From Dryococelus australis (taxonomy: Eukaryota > Arthropoda > Insecta > Phasmatodea > Phasmatidae), in contig CM056997.1 in assembly GCA_029891345.1 (NCBI GenBank), positions 221,278,172-221,342,171 on the forward strand: DNA of 64,000 nt, in the 5' to 3' direction. A model generated the notes under the pieces. That model did not search any database, was not told the DNA's origin, and saw only the letters and a program-made list of their open reading frames with translations. How positions within the stretch are numbered: position 1 is the first letter of the stretch; every line of letters begins with the position of its first letter. The translations under genes were made by a program, and so were the position numbers. This document shows, in pieces, positions 34,203-46,339 of this stretch.

Positions 34203-34545
34203 GAAAAAATCTCAGACACTTTCAGGAAAAGACAACTGATATTCTACGGCCACTTTCTCAGAATGAACAATGATAGACTGACTAAATAAATCTCATTTTT
34301 TTCCTATCATACAAAGTAAAGACAATTGGCTAGTTAAAATAGAAAGAGGCTTTGAATAAATCAATATAATCGAAGAGACAATACGGGATAAATATATATT
34401 AAGATCATTAATTGACAAACATCACTTTACGGATAAACCTAAAACCCGAACTAACAAAACCTTGACAGAAGAACGCAAGAAAAACTCCAGCGAGAAGATG
34501 AAGATATTTTGGAAGAAGAAGAAACCACAACTAACTGCTAAATAA
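34203..34545 (+). pseudogene. LINE reverse-transcriptase C-terminal fragment
   Basis: Translated pieces read EKISDTFRKRQLIFYGHFLR MNNDRLTK and, in another frame, NWLVKIERGFE, IIEETIRDKY, then TNKTLTEERKKNSSEKMKIF WKKKK before a stop at 34543-34545. This order (YGH.xRM, RLTK, then a basic ERKK..SE+MK..W tail) is the C-terminal end of the endonuclease/reverse-transcriptase protein of LINEs frequent in insects, RTE-like by memory. In-frame stops occur after RLTK (34305-34307) and after the ERGFE segment, and there is a frame change near 34370. The 5' part is absent, as is usual for 5'-truncated LINEs. Confidence 0.75.
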
Positions 34546-34630
34546 GACCACCGTGTTCTTTAACTGGGCGTAACGAAGTAAAATAAATAGCAAACAAAAA
34601 TCTGTGAAATTATTTACTGTTTATGTAACA

Positions 34631-37600
34631 GTAGGGGAGCGAGGGGCTTGTTGTAATAGGAGTAAATAGTAACACGTATTTTTACCGGGATTTTGAAGTC
34701 TTTGACGTCGACTATTTGACTCGATCTTGTCCTTATAACTCCCCGCATTACGTAAGCACAACCAGTGTTCCGCCAAGCGGCGCAGCGAGATGTTATGTGC
34801 ACACGCTCCGATCTGGCCAGGTAACGAAAAAAAAAATCATTTAGGTAAACTTTGATCTCTGATATTATACTATCTGCTAATATATGATACTAATATATAC
34901 CTATTATTAATTTTTTCCATGACTATTGTGAGCATTAAGGTTCTAAATATATCTACCTCCACTATGTTTGACTGATTTCTAGTGCGAACGACATAGACCA
35001 ATGGCAATCTCAATTAACCTAGAAATGCATACCGTGTGGCACGTAGTAACAATTTCGTAGGGTTAGATGTAACTACATGCCCCTGATGTTTATGTTTGCG
35101 TGACTGATTTTGTGTGATAGTTTATTTATTTACTGCGTTTCATTCTCATATATTATTTGTTTCCTTTTTAGTAACAGAGACCACAAAAGAAAAAGTGAGA
35201 GGGCTTCTAAAAGTCAAGAGGTGTATAAGTTAGCTGCAGTTAAAGTTTTAGAGAACAATACAAGCATACGAAAAGTCAAGAGGTGTATAAGTTAGCTGCA
35301 GTTAAAGTTTAAAAGAACAATACAAGCATTCGAAAAGTCAAGAGGTGTATAAGTTAGCTGCAGTTAAAGTTTTAGAGAACAATACAAGCATACGAAAATC
35401 TAGTAAAACGTTTGATTTGTGCCACGTGACGTTATATATGAACATTCTGAAAAAAAATGAATGTCCTACTGTTGGCTATGTCAAACCTAGATTGATATTT
35501 ACGCAAGAAGTAGAAGATAAGTTGACTTCCAATTTACTCAAATATTTAGATGTATATTTTGGACTATTGCCTACAGAAGTCAGGAAGCTAGCTTACCAAT
35601 GTGCTGTAATGCTTGAAATAAAAAACATCCCCTCTTTATAGCATGAGAATAACATGGCCGGACCAGACTGGTCTCAAAATTTCATACGCAGGAATCCTCG
35701 ACTATCGTTAAGAATACCTGAAGCACCATCACTACGTCGAGCAACATCTTTCAACAAAATCAATGTGAACGATTTTTTCGGAAAATATATAGGGTTACTC
35801 CAAAAATATGAATATACTCCTTCCCGCATATGGAACGTGGACGAAACAAAGGTCACGAATCTGCAAAATCCTGCGCGTGGTCAGAAACAAGTAGGTGCCA
35901 TTACTTCCTCCGAAAGAGGAACACTGGCAACACTCGCATACGTCACAAACGCAGCCGGAAACTCTATCCCACCAATGTTTGTATTCCCTAGAGTAAGATA
36001 CACAGAAATATTTCTCCGTCGTGGTTCACCAGTGTTCATTGAAGATGGTAACTCTTTGGGATGGATGTCAGAAAAAGAATTTCTAATATTCATATATCAT
36101 TTTGTTAAGTACGTTAAACCTTCTACCGAAGAGCCTGCTGCTGTTGGACAACTACACTTCACATATTAATATTCAAGTCGTTGAGAATGCCAACAACAGC
36201 AACATGGTGATGTTTTCATTTCCTCCGCACTGCTCCCACAATCTACAGCCATTAGATGTGGGAGTCTATTGCCCGTTTAAAAACTAGGTAAACCGAGCAC
36301 AGACCGCCTGGATACTTAATCATCTAAGAAAAACGATGACAGTATGTGACATCCCAGGTATGGTTAAGGATTCATTGCCATAGGCCTCAAACCCAGCAAA
36401 TATTATGAGTGGGTTTAATGCGTCTGGTACATGACCCTTCAATGCTGATATTTTTCAGGAAGTGACTTTGCACCATCTTTTGTCACTGATCACCCAAATC
36501 CTGATGACCCCGAAAAAGATCTTCAAAATCCCACACAGAATGTTTTCAATTTGACACTGGACCTTGAAAACCCAGAGTTATTATAATCGGCTCCTGAAAT
36601 AGATTTAAACGCCCACTGAAATTATACAAGCAATTGAAATAGCAACTGCCTCAACTTCTGACCCCTTTAGCTTTCAAAATACTGCTGCAACTGCATCACC
36701 AACTCCAGAATTCTCAAGCTTGCTAAATAAAGAAAGTGCAATTGCGTCTCCAACTCCAGGTCCATCTGGCTTGCAAAAGTCACATGATCTTTCGCCATCA
36801 AAGATCAGACACCTCCCAAAGGCTCCACATCGAAAACAAACTACCCACAATCGTCGCAAAAGAAAATCATTCGTCTTAACTGACATACCAGAAAAGGATG
36901 CTTTAGCAAGAGAACATGAAGAAAAAATGAGCAGGAAACAGAAAAATTATGATAAGAATAGAATCAAAGGGATGGAAAAAACAAAGGGAGTGGGGAAAAG
37001 AGCGGGTAAGAGAATGGCAAGGGGAAAAGGAAAGAGCAAAGAAAGTCGACGACAATGGTCGAAGACGGAATAGATAAGGTTAAGAAAAAAATATTGAGTT
37101 CTGATTCAGATTCCGAAACCGAAGAATGGTATTGTTTAGTCTGCAAGGGCGCCTATAGCACTTCTAGGAAAGAAGATGGGTAGACTATATAGTGTGCTAA
37201 ATGTGGGCACATGCCAATGTGTGGCAGGAGACGTTTACTCATTTATTCGTGTTAATGGCAATTCTGAAGAAGACTGATTTAAGTACTTACTATGTGTCAA
37301 TTAGGTCTATTCCTACCAAGAAGATAATTATGAATAATTGACGTTAATAGTGCCATATTTATATAAGGTTTCCAAGGCTGTAAACCTGTAAATAAAGAGC
37401 CATATTGATTTTTAAGTATAGATAATCGAAACTAAGTAAACTAATAAAACGCTGTTTAATTTGTACAGTTGACTGTTGATGACAAAGCTTATTTTTAATG
37501 CAAGGACAAAAATTTCGATAGTTCTGTAAATGAAAACGTTTATATGGCGTACCAATTTAATTTTGTTGTTTGTTGTTGATGAAGTGAAAGTTTTAAACAT

Positions 37601-37991
37601 TAGTTTAAAGACCAGCTGTTGGTTACTTCAATAAAGAACAAACTACAACACTTACTTAAATATAAGATTTCTAAAAATGATTGTTTTTGTACTTATCTTT
37701 CAAAATTAACGCTATAGCCTATTATAAATTTTACGATTTTATAATTGTTATTACCTGCCCCATTGCTGTTACAGTTAGTCCCAAACACGGGGCAAATTTT
37801 AACAACCGACCTTCTTTAATAAAACGCCTCTTGAGGGAAAGAGTGTTCCTTTTGGTATTGTTGCTGTTCTGGATTAATAGATGAATGATTGGTTTATCGA
37901 TCCAAGCAATCATAGTTATATAATACCTGATAGGTTTCATGATATACACCATTTTCTTAAAATTGTTACAACATGCCCCTCGCTCCCCTAC
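34631..37991 (+). mobile_element. pogo/Tigger-like DNA transposon with both termini
   Basis: Terminal inverted repeats of 26 bp lie at 34631-34656 and 37966-37991 (GTAGGGGAGCGAGGGGC, then T/A, then TGTTGTAA) with one mismatch. Between them lies a decayed transposase of the pogo class. The length, about 3.36 kb, fits an autonomous member. The flanking TA duplication expected for this class cannot be settled: TATG follows the right end and GTAACA precedes the left, so the outermost bases may have changed. No other terminus of this family is seen in the window. Confidence 0.93.
35176..37187 (+). pseudogene. pogo-class transposase (CENP-B/jerky-like), decayed
   Basis: Parts in order: an N-terminal psq-type helix-turn-helix (RDHKRKSERASKSQEVYKLA, then AAVKVLENNTSIRKSSKTFD), a linker with LPTEVRKLAYQCA, the DDE-type domain (MAGPDWSQNFIRRNPRLSLR at 35654; IWNVDET near 35830; LLLLDNYTSH near 36140-36170; HCSHNLQPLDVGVYCPFKN to 36284), and a basic C-terminus ending in a Cys-rich motif (WYCLVCKGAY..CAKCGHMPMC). 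The visible acidic residues give a DD35D spacing. Damage: a 62-bp segment of the helix-turn-helix is present three times (about 35213-35400), stops at 35639-35641, 36285-36287 and near 36380, and frame changes near 36140 and 36460. A TTTTAG before 35172 could be an old splice acceptor. Not functional. Confidence 0.93.
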
Positions 37992-38296
37992 TATGTCAAA
38001 CAAAAGACAAGTTTTTGTGTTTATTTATAGTTCCGGTTGTGACAACAAAACAAGTAGGCTCTGTGCACAAAATGACACTGCAGAAGTCATAAGTGAAATC
38101 CGTTCGCGAACAACAGTTACTGAAATAAACACTCGCACTTGACTTTACTTTTTACGGCAGCATATATGGTAGGCAAGATTACTACAGGTAAACCTCTATA
38201 CATACTTCCATCCATGCTCGGATAGCAGAAGTTTCCGACACAGGTAGTGCGGACAAATGTCAAGTTGGGTAAGGGTAGATCTGGTAAACCCACCAG
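37992..38296. other. Unassigned sequence
   Basis: Nothing recognised between the transposon and the 27-bp array. Confidence 0.5.
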
Positions 38297-38458
38297 CAGC
38301 GACAATGACCGCCAACCATCCGACAGCGACAATGACCGCCAACCATCCCACAGCGACAATGACCGCCAACCATCCCACAGCGACAATGTCCGCCAACCAT
38401 CCCACAGCGACAATGATCGCCAACCATCCCACAGCGACAATGACCGCCAACCATCCCA
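38297..38458. repeat. 27-bp tandem array, 6 copies
   Basis: Six units of CAGCGACAATGACCGCCAAC plus CATCCCA with four scattered substitutions. The period is divisible by three, so several frames stay open on both strands (SDNDRQPSH on plus). No gene is inferred. Confidence 0.95.
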
Positions 38459-39013
38459 CATGCAAAAATTCTGTTGTGACTCCGCCGGAATTCCAATACT
38501 GCAGTGACAAATTTCCCGTCATTTTACGGCAAAGTTCTCGTTAAAGAACACTCCAAAACTCTCTGTAAGTTACGGTCACGTTGCTTTTCCAATAATAGAC
38601 TTCCCATGAATTTCACATAACGTTGCGTGAATTCGCGGCAATTCTTCGTAATTTTTCTACTTGGTTTTTCCGAAGCTGCGCTTTTCCGAAGCTGCTTAAT
38701 CTCTTACTTTAAGAAGTAAGAGATTAAGAAAAGTGTAATCAATTTTTGTTATGCGAGTGGGTTAACTGTGTACAAATTTCAATTTTTTTTTCTCATTTGA
38801 GCACGAATCAAAACTTTATGTATTCGTGACTATTATTACCCATCTACGAACATCGTGTGACAATGTAAGGGATAAATATGCTATTTATGAAAATGTCACA
38901 TACGAAAATTTTCAGTTTACAGCATTGTTTGAGTGTTTAAGTGATGGTAGATGGAGCAAGTACCTTTCTTACTTTTTTATGCCAGATGGTATAAACTTAT
39001 ATGGCGTGGATAA
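38459..39013. other. Unassigned sequence with a strong hairpin
   Basis: 38695-38728 is a perfect inverted repeat, 15-bp arms (CTTAATCTCTTACTT) around TAAG. Otherwise nothing recognised. Confidence 0.6.
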
Positions 39014-39026
39014 CCTAACTCATAGA

Positions 39027-39291
39027 GTGAGTGAGTGAGTGAGTGAGTGAAGTAATTTGGGCGGCTCTTAACAGCAAGGTCTTGAGAGCAATTGAGGTTG
39101 ATTGAGGTGAGCATTGAGAGGCGCCGGAATGAAGGGACGGGGGAAACGGGAGATCTCCGAGAAAACCCGCTGACCAAAGGGGTCGTCCGGCACAATTCCC
39201 ACATGCGAAAATCCGGTGACCCGGCAAGACATTGAACCCGGTTCGTCTTGGTGGCAGGCGAGTTACGGAACAACTCAGCCACCGCAGCCGT
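39027..39291 (-). mobile_element. SINE (main family), copy with target-site duplication
   Basis: Full-length on the minus strand. The (GTGA)6 run at 39027-39052 is the plus-strand view of its TCAC tail. The body (GAGAAAACCCGC on plus) and head are present. Direct repeats CCTAACTCATAGA (39014-39026) and CCTAACACATAGA (39292-39304) bracket it, one mismatch. Confidence 0.93.
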
Positions 39292-39304
39292 CCTAACACA
39301 TAGA

Positions 39305-39644
39305 CTAAAGATGAGTCTTTGGTCTATGGCCTAACTGCAGCAGAAACTATAATTATCTCTTTACTGTGGCGAAGAAGGCTTCATGCAGAGTCGGCATTGT
39401 AAGTTTTCGGAACCCGAAGTTATAGGAAATTTGGAGACTTTACGTATTTTGAATTTACGGAGCTCAGTTCCATTTTTTGTCATCACTGAAGGAAACTCTG
39501 TACATAGCTCCACGCAAACACTACCATAAACGTACGGAAATTTTTAACCGTGTGATCGTCGCAGTAGCAGGCCGTTGCATTACGTCATTCTTTCGTTTCG
39601 GCGTGCCAATACTTGACGTCAGAGATTCGTTTATAGATAGCTAG
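39305..39644. other. Unassigned sequence
   Basis: Nothing recognised. Confidence 0.45.
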
Positions 39645-39937
39645 GTACAGAAAAATTTCGCGAATTCATTAAATGACAAGCTATACTTCGAATATGTGTG
39701 TATTTCTATTATGTTTACAACTGGATCACAGCTTATTACACACTGCCAGGTGAACTGTGAGCCAATAAAAGACGTGGAAGGAAACGGGCACCGGATCCCG
39801 TGCCACCTGGTCTGAGGTAAGACGGCCAACAACACTGGGGAAGCAGTCAATGAACAGATAGCTGAGGCTTGAAAATTAAACATAGGGTCATGGAGTCTAA
39901 CGTACGGGTCATTCAGAACGCGAAATTTTCCTGTCCT
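39645..39937. mobile_element. MITE family C, copy 2
   Basis: The left end has CAGAAAAATTTCGCGAATTC; the right end, reverse-complemented, has GACAGGAAAATTTCGCGTTC. The middle (39748-39867, with TGCCACCTGGTCTGAGGTAA) matches copy 1 at 2854-2975. About 290 bp, non-coding, again with a TTTCGCG core in the termini. Confidence 0.6.
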
Positions 39938-40879
39938 TGCAGGCAATGCGTATCTTCAAATTATTCGTCAGCTGTGACCAACGTAAACCAAAGTTGCAAC
40001 ACTTTTTGTTTATTAAAAGCACTACTATTAGATATCGTAATTTGTAGTATTGCAATAATTACAAACATCTGCAGGAAAACTTTCGTTTAGTTGGTTTCAC
40101 TCCCAATTTTGATGAGAGGAATGTACAGAGATCAGATCATGGACGACAGCCTGTAGTCGCTTTGGATATATCAGGTCCAGTTCAGTGTACAAGCAACTCG
40201 CCGGTTACCCGGAATCATAAATGCTAGGTCGTTCATTAGTACCTTCAATCAATCATTAAAATTTTTTGAGTTCTCCAGATGTAACAGTTCCAGTGCGATG
40301 GCTATTGAAAGCAACTAAAGCGCTTACAAAACAAATAAGCAAATAAAGCAGTAATGTCCTTAAGTTTTGAGCTTTTCGCAAAATTTTTTCCCCAAATACC
40401 TTAGTCAACTGAAAACACTACTTCGCTTACCATAAAATAATGCAACTTACCACTACGATGTTTCGGTGAAATTGTCATCAAACTGTAGGTTGATTGACGG
40501 ACTGCTTTCATTTGGTGCGATGGACGCGAAGAAATAACGGATGGTGGTTAGTTAGAATTTTAATAATGTTACGCGCCGACGCTTGCACTAGACGCGAGTT
40601 CCATTCATAGTCCGTCTCTGTGAGGAGTGACCCATTTCAACCCTACCCACTTCCCAGGCAGACCCACTCACAGTCCCGTCGCCGGGAATTGACAGCTGGA
40701 GCAGGCTGGCGTCACAGCCCCTCCGACGATTTGGGAGGACGCACAAGGATATTCTGGGAACTAGGGCCCTTGGCATAACATGGCATAACATGGCATAACA
40801 TGGCATTTAGAGAAATTTCTGGATGATGACCGACGATACTATAAATACAGCCGCAGTTGTGGGGTCGGCCGTCTTTTTG
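39938..40879. other. Unassigned, with a short 10-bp repeat
   Basis: 40560-40770 is GC-rich. 40770-40805 holds about three and a half copies of GGCATAACAT. Some of this may belong to the BEL/Pao fossil that follows, but no coding is recognised. Confidence 0.4.
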
Positions 40880-43800
40880 TGGAAGCCAAACTCAAACATT
40901 TCGAAATGCTTTGCTTCAGCTTGGTGAACAGCTGCCAATGATGTAGACGGTTGTCTACAACATGTCTCAAGTCTTGCTCAGGCAGACTAGAAAGTGTCCT
41001 GGTGTAAGGACATCAAATTCTAATGTGCCTGATGACAAGGGACACAAAGGTCCTGGATTTCAGCACCGCAGAGATTTCAGCAAAAATGGCCATAATCTCT
41101 TCAAACGTAAGTATTTGCTCTCCGATAACACACTTAATGTGGAGTTTGGCCGATTTCACAGCTACCTCGCACATGCCACCAAAATAAGGTCCAGTTTGCG
41201 GGTTAAAATGGCAAACAATGTTGAGATCATGTAAGCGGTTCTACAAACTCTGCCGTGAGGGTCCAGTGAAGAGTTCTCAATGAACTTCCTTCAAGTGTCT
41301 ACTTGCGCCCCAATGAAGTTGGTGCCTTGGTCTGACAGTATGTCTGATAGGGTTCCCCTCACCGACACGAATCGCTTAAGGGCAGCCAAGAAAGCTTTGT
41401 TACACAGTGAAGATACAGCTTCCAGATGGACAGCCTTCGTCGACATGCACACAAAAATACTAGATAGCTTTTGTCCACTGGAGCCTTCCATGCCTTTGTC
41501 CACTTTGTTACGAATGGCCCTGCAAAATCGATGCCAACTTTCAAAAAGGGATGCACTTCTGAGAATCCCACAGCAGGGAGTTTGCCCATAATAAGGGTGA
41601 AGGTTTTCGCTAACCATATGAAACACTTAACACACCAGTGCACACAATGTCGAATGATATGGCGAGCATTCAATATCCAAAATTGCCTCTGAAAAAGGGA
41701 ATGTACTTTCTGGAGTCCCACACAGAGGTACTTCTCATGGTAATGTTTCACAATTAACATGGATAGATGGCATTTTTTTGGAAGGAGTATTAAGTGTTTA
41801 GTCTCTTCCAGCAATGCTGAGTGCTGCAAGTGGCCGCCTACCCTAATGACACCCAGAGGATCAAGGAAAGGATGTAATTTCCTTTCCTTTCTGAAGCAGC
41901 CTTTATTACAGGACAACTTTAAGTTCTCTGAAAAAAAGCTATGTTGCACCACTTGAACCCAAAACAACAATGATGCCTTTAATTCTCCAGCACTCAACCA
42001 CGTCGATTCACAATGAGGTTGTTTCATAAATACCGTTGGAACTCTGCATCCACACTGTTACCCTCATGAGTCTTGAGAGTGGTGAAAAACTTTCTAACAA
42101 GGTCCAAAGAGTACCATCACCTTCTTGGACCACTTGCTAGAGCTTGTACTCTCTGGATTTACATTAAGGCATATCCTTCAGCTCGTCGGGCATCTCGAAC
42201 TTATTCACAGGCCACGTGTCTTCAGAATCCGTCCACCATTCAAGTCCATGGAACCACACAGAACTGTTCACCAGCTCGTCAGGAAACACACAGCGCGATG
42301 CGAGGTTTGCTGGGTTATAGCTTGACAAGACATAATGCCATGACCTAGGTGACACAATTAGTTGAATTTCAGCGACTCGGCTAGCGACAATGGTATTGAA
42401 CCTGTGTGGTGATGACCGGAGCCATGACAGGACAGTGGAAGAATCTGATCACATGTACACGCTGAAGGGATGAGCCCTTTCACCGAACATTTCGCTAACC
42501 CATTGCCACAATCTTGTTAGAAGCAAGGCACCTGACAACTCAAGCCTCGGAATTGATAGTGTCTTCAATGGTGCAACCTTTGAGTTTGTTTGATCAGGCA
42601 AGTTGAAACGACTCCAATGTTGTTGACAATGCGAGCATAAATCACAGCAGCATACACTTTCTCAGAAGCATCGCAGAACCCATGAATTTCAATACTGCAG
42701 GCACCAGTCCACTCAATGTGTCATGGGATTCTCACCTTGGTCAGAGTGCCCAGTGTCTTCTTAAAATGTAACCACTACGAAGCAATATCTATAAGAACAG
42801 GCTGATCCCACTCTAACCCCATTGTCCACAGTGTCTGCAACAAGACTTTTCCCCGCAAAAAAAATTGGGGTACATTGATGTGGTATGTGAAATCATCAGT
42901 CTCTAGACACCAGTATCCACCAAGCACTTTGATAGCCATACTGGTCTCTTGATCAAGGCTCTTCAAAACTTCTCGCTGTGATATAGGCACATCCTCAACT
43001 CGTGGCGCTGCTGAAGGACCATTTTTGAAGCTCAAATTCTCCTTGTTGAAGTAGTGACACAAGTTCAGATTTCAGTTTGATTGCTTCTTCCAATGAGTAA
43101 GCCCCCAAAACCACGTCATCATCAAACACGTCTCTCTAGAGTACCTGAGCTGCCTGAAGAAAGTTTTGTGGTTCACCAGTAGCTAACTGCCTTAATATTC
43201 TCACTGCTTGATAAGGAGATGATGCTAGTCAGTATGTTACAGTGTTGAGTCTATATAGCAACAAATATTCTTCAGATGAAGGTTGCCACTGAATACACTG
43301 ATATTTGCAGTGCAGTCAGCAGAATGTATCCATATTTGTCTATACATCTTACAAATGTCAGCAGTAAAGACAACATGTAGTGTTCGGAATTTCACAATAA
43401 TCTCACAGATTCCCTTCTGCAATTTCTGCCTAGTGTGGAGAACATCATTTAATGAGACACCATTTGAAGTTGTTGATGAGAAATCGAAAATGATGCTCAC
43501 CCAAGTGGTTGAATTAGACTCTTTTATTATAGCATGGTGAGGAATAACAAATGCTACCTCCGAGATCTCTGAGGCACCCAAACAATTGTTACTTGGCTTG
43601 CCACCAGAGGACCGAGTAATTGAGATGCTTGTCATGTGGCCCATTTTTTCATATACCTTGAGAAACTGGTGGTACACGGTTGTGAGCTCCGGAGATTTAG
43701 TGAATTTTATCTCCAGATGTTCATACCTTATTAGTGCTTGTTGTAGCGACTCTCCTAACTCGGGCCGATTTTGTTTGAACAGCAGTCGTAACACATATCT

Positions 43801-45830
43801 ACCATCCATGTCTCGTGAGTGTGTTTCGATGTAGTGCTCTTCACATTTTTCCTCATCAGTTGACAACACCTTTGTTGTCGGTACCTCTTCAACCTCCCAT
43901 AATTGTTGTAGTTGTACATCCAGACTATTGTCTCGTATCAAGAATGACACAGACAGACTCCCTTCTGATTCACACACAATCCTGCCCTGCCACTCACAAT
44001 CCAGCCAAACACTGTGTGAAAAACATTGGGCTCACATACAATTTTCCTGCCAGTCATAGCATCACTCACTATGTCAGCTGCCAACAAGTTGTCAATAGGT
44101 CCAGGAACATTGAAACCTGGATCCACTAGCTTCAAATCCTTCAGATGGCTTGCGGTACTATGAACAACCCTTGATGCAGGCATGGGATGAGTAATCTCCT
44201 TCAAGATTGTAGCCTTAACATCAAAATATATGTCGTGATAGTCAATTTGTTTAACACAACAATAAAGAACTCATATTGACCCTGACACAGGATTTGCCTA
44301 ACCCCAGATAAGTCTACTTGTTCACGGTGGTGTTGTAGGCCTAACCGCTGGAAACATCTATCAGTTATAAAAGAGACTCGTGATGCACTATCCAGCAAGG
44401 CTCTTAATGTTTGAAAATGTCCACTACTATCTCTCACTTAGACCAGAGCTGTCGAGAGCAAAATTGTATTTTGAATTTCAGTATCATTAGACAAATGTAA
44501 CATTTGGACCTTGGTTACAGCACTCTCATGAGGAGAACCATCAGGTTATGCATTTTCTGTATCTATACTCTGACTACGTGATGAGCCATGAGAAAAGTGG
44601 AGGAACGAGTGGTGCTTCTTTTGACATTGTCTACAAGTGAATTTAGACAATCATTTTTGTGCACTGAGATTGGGTTTTAATCAGTTGAAACACATGGATT
44701 GTTCGTTCACAAACTTGACTCTATCCGGAATAGACTTTGTCAAGAACCACTCACAATTATTCAATGGATGATTGTTCTTACGTACTGGACATACTGTATA
44801 ATTTTCTACTGCAACAAGTAAAGTGCTTCTACTATGACCTTGTTTTGAATTGCCCTTCATACTGGGTGCTGAAAACATACTCTTTACAAACGTACTACTG
44901 TTGCCTGAGGCATAAAGGTTGGTCACCAATTAAACATTATCATTTGCCACATCATATCGTTCTAGGAATGTCAACAGATTGTCACAAGGTGGTAGGTCCT
45001 GGTCTACGGATAATTCAAACTCTTGGCGAAGAGAAGAATCTATGTTTTCAAGAAGAAAGTCCAAGAGCAAAAAACTCCAATCAGAAACTGGAGAGTTTTC
45101 AGCACGCAGATCATTTAAGTTTCCAGGCACTACACTAACAAAGCGTGACAAAGAGTCCGGAAAATTGGTACACTCTTTCGGAAGTTGCAATATTTTTTGA
45201 ACATGCAGTGTAACAGTAACGCGCAAGGTTTTGTACCGCTTCTCCAGCAATGACCAGACAACACTGTAATTCTCATTAGGTATCGGTAGATTACTTACAG
45301 TTTCCTGAGATTCACGCTTTAGACATCCAATCAGATAATGTAGTTTCTGAACATCAGAAAACTATATATCTTGATGAACCATGGATTTAAAGAGCTCAGC
45401 GAATGCGGCCCACTCGGCGTGATTGCCCGAAAACACTGGAAGCGGCAGAGGTGGCAGCACTGCACGCGTACCGATTACTGGACCCCGGCAGGTTATGTCG
45501 GGTTTCTTTATAGTACATCTATTATACTGGACACGCAAAAGTCGGAAAACATTTTCAAAGTTCACGATTGCATTCTTACTCTCGTTCAGAGGTCTCGATT
45601 CAGGTTTTTGGCGGGACAGCACACAAGGCAAAATAGTTTGCTAACAACTCGTCCCGTTTTGCCGCTACTTCATCAAAAGCCACCACGAACTCTTCAAGTT
45701 TCACCGCATCTTGCACCACTGCATTTAACAACTCGTTCGCTTCGTCTATATTAGCTATAAGGCAATGAAACACGATTAATAGTAGCTCGGTAGTTTGCTG
45801 CACCATGGCTTACTTTGATACGCACGTGCG
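40880..45830 (-). mobile_element. BEL/Pao LTR-retrotransposon fossil
   Basis: Minus strand. Parts, from the gag side: gag-like N-terminal part (about 45360-45810), Cys-rich nucleic-acid-binding stretch (about 44650-44800), aspartic protease region (about 44200-44440), reverse transcriptase (about 43240-43980), RNase H region (about 42650-43060), and integrase with zinc-binding and catalytic core regions (about 41290-42030), with a remnant of the integrase C-terminal side to about 40890. Gene order and sequence style fit BEL/Pao. No pair of long terminal repeats was found on either side, although the 45830-46300 side is where one would lie. Clearly broken, with roughly ten or more breaks. Age moderate to old. 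Confidence 0.92.
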
Positions 45831-46339
45831 CCGACGGTTATGTAACAGTTTGACTTAGTTTCACTGTAAAAACACGACTCTGGTTGTTAACATCTCAATC
45901 CAGCCCGGAGGACCAAACATGTTTATAGTGTTTGATGGATAGCACAGAGTAACGAGAAAAATGCCCGATTGAAAATCATTACAAACACGATCTTTATTAC
46001 ACATCAGCCATCTTGTTACAACATCACCAACCCTACAAAATAAAAAAACAAACAAGAACAAATAAAGTTAGAGTCACCAGCAACCTACTAGGCACAAAAT
46101 ATCCCAAACACTACTACTACGCTGAGCTACTTTACGGTCATGGACATCAGTTACAAGTTTGCACACTGGGAAATCTATTTCTTTAATGCAAACAGCAAAA
46201 TATGCTTCGAAATTATCACCATGTCTGAAATGTTCGGTGTGCCTGCAGTTATGAGTCATAAAATAAAGCTTTAATTGGTAACACAGCTCATCAGCGAATT
46301 ATTGTTAGTTAGTTTTTAGATGTTTGCTTTAAAATGCAA
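45831..46339. other. Unassigned; possible flank or leader of the BEL/Pao fossil
   Basis: No matching partner on the other side of the element could be found, so no long terminal repeat is called. Otherwise nothing recognised. Confidence 0.35.

Noticed and set aside
45831-46339. Long terminal repeat of the BEL/Pao fossil
   Set aside because: No matching second copy could be found on the other side of the element.
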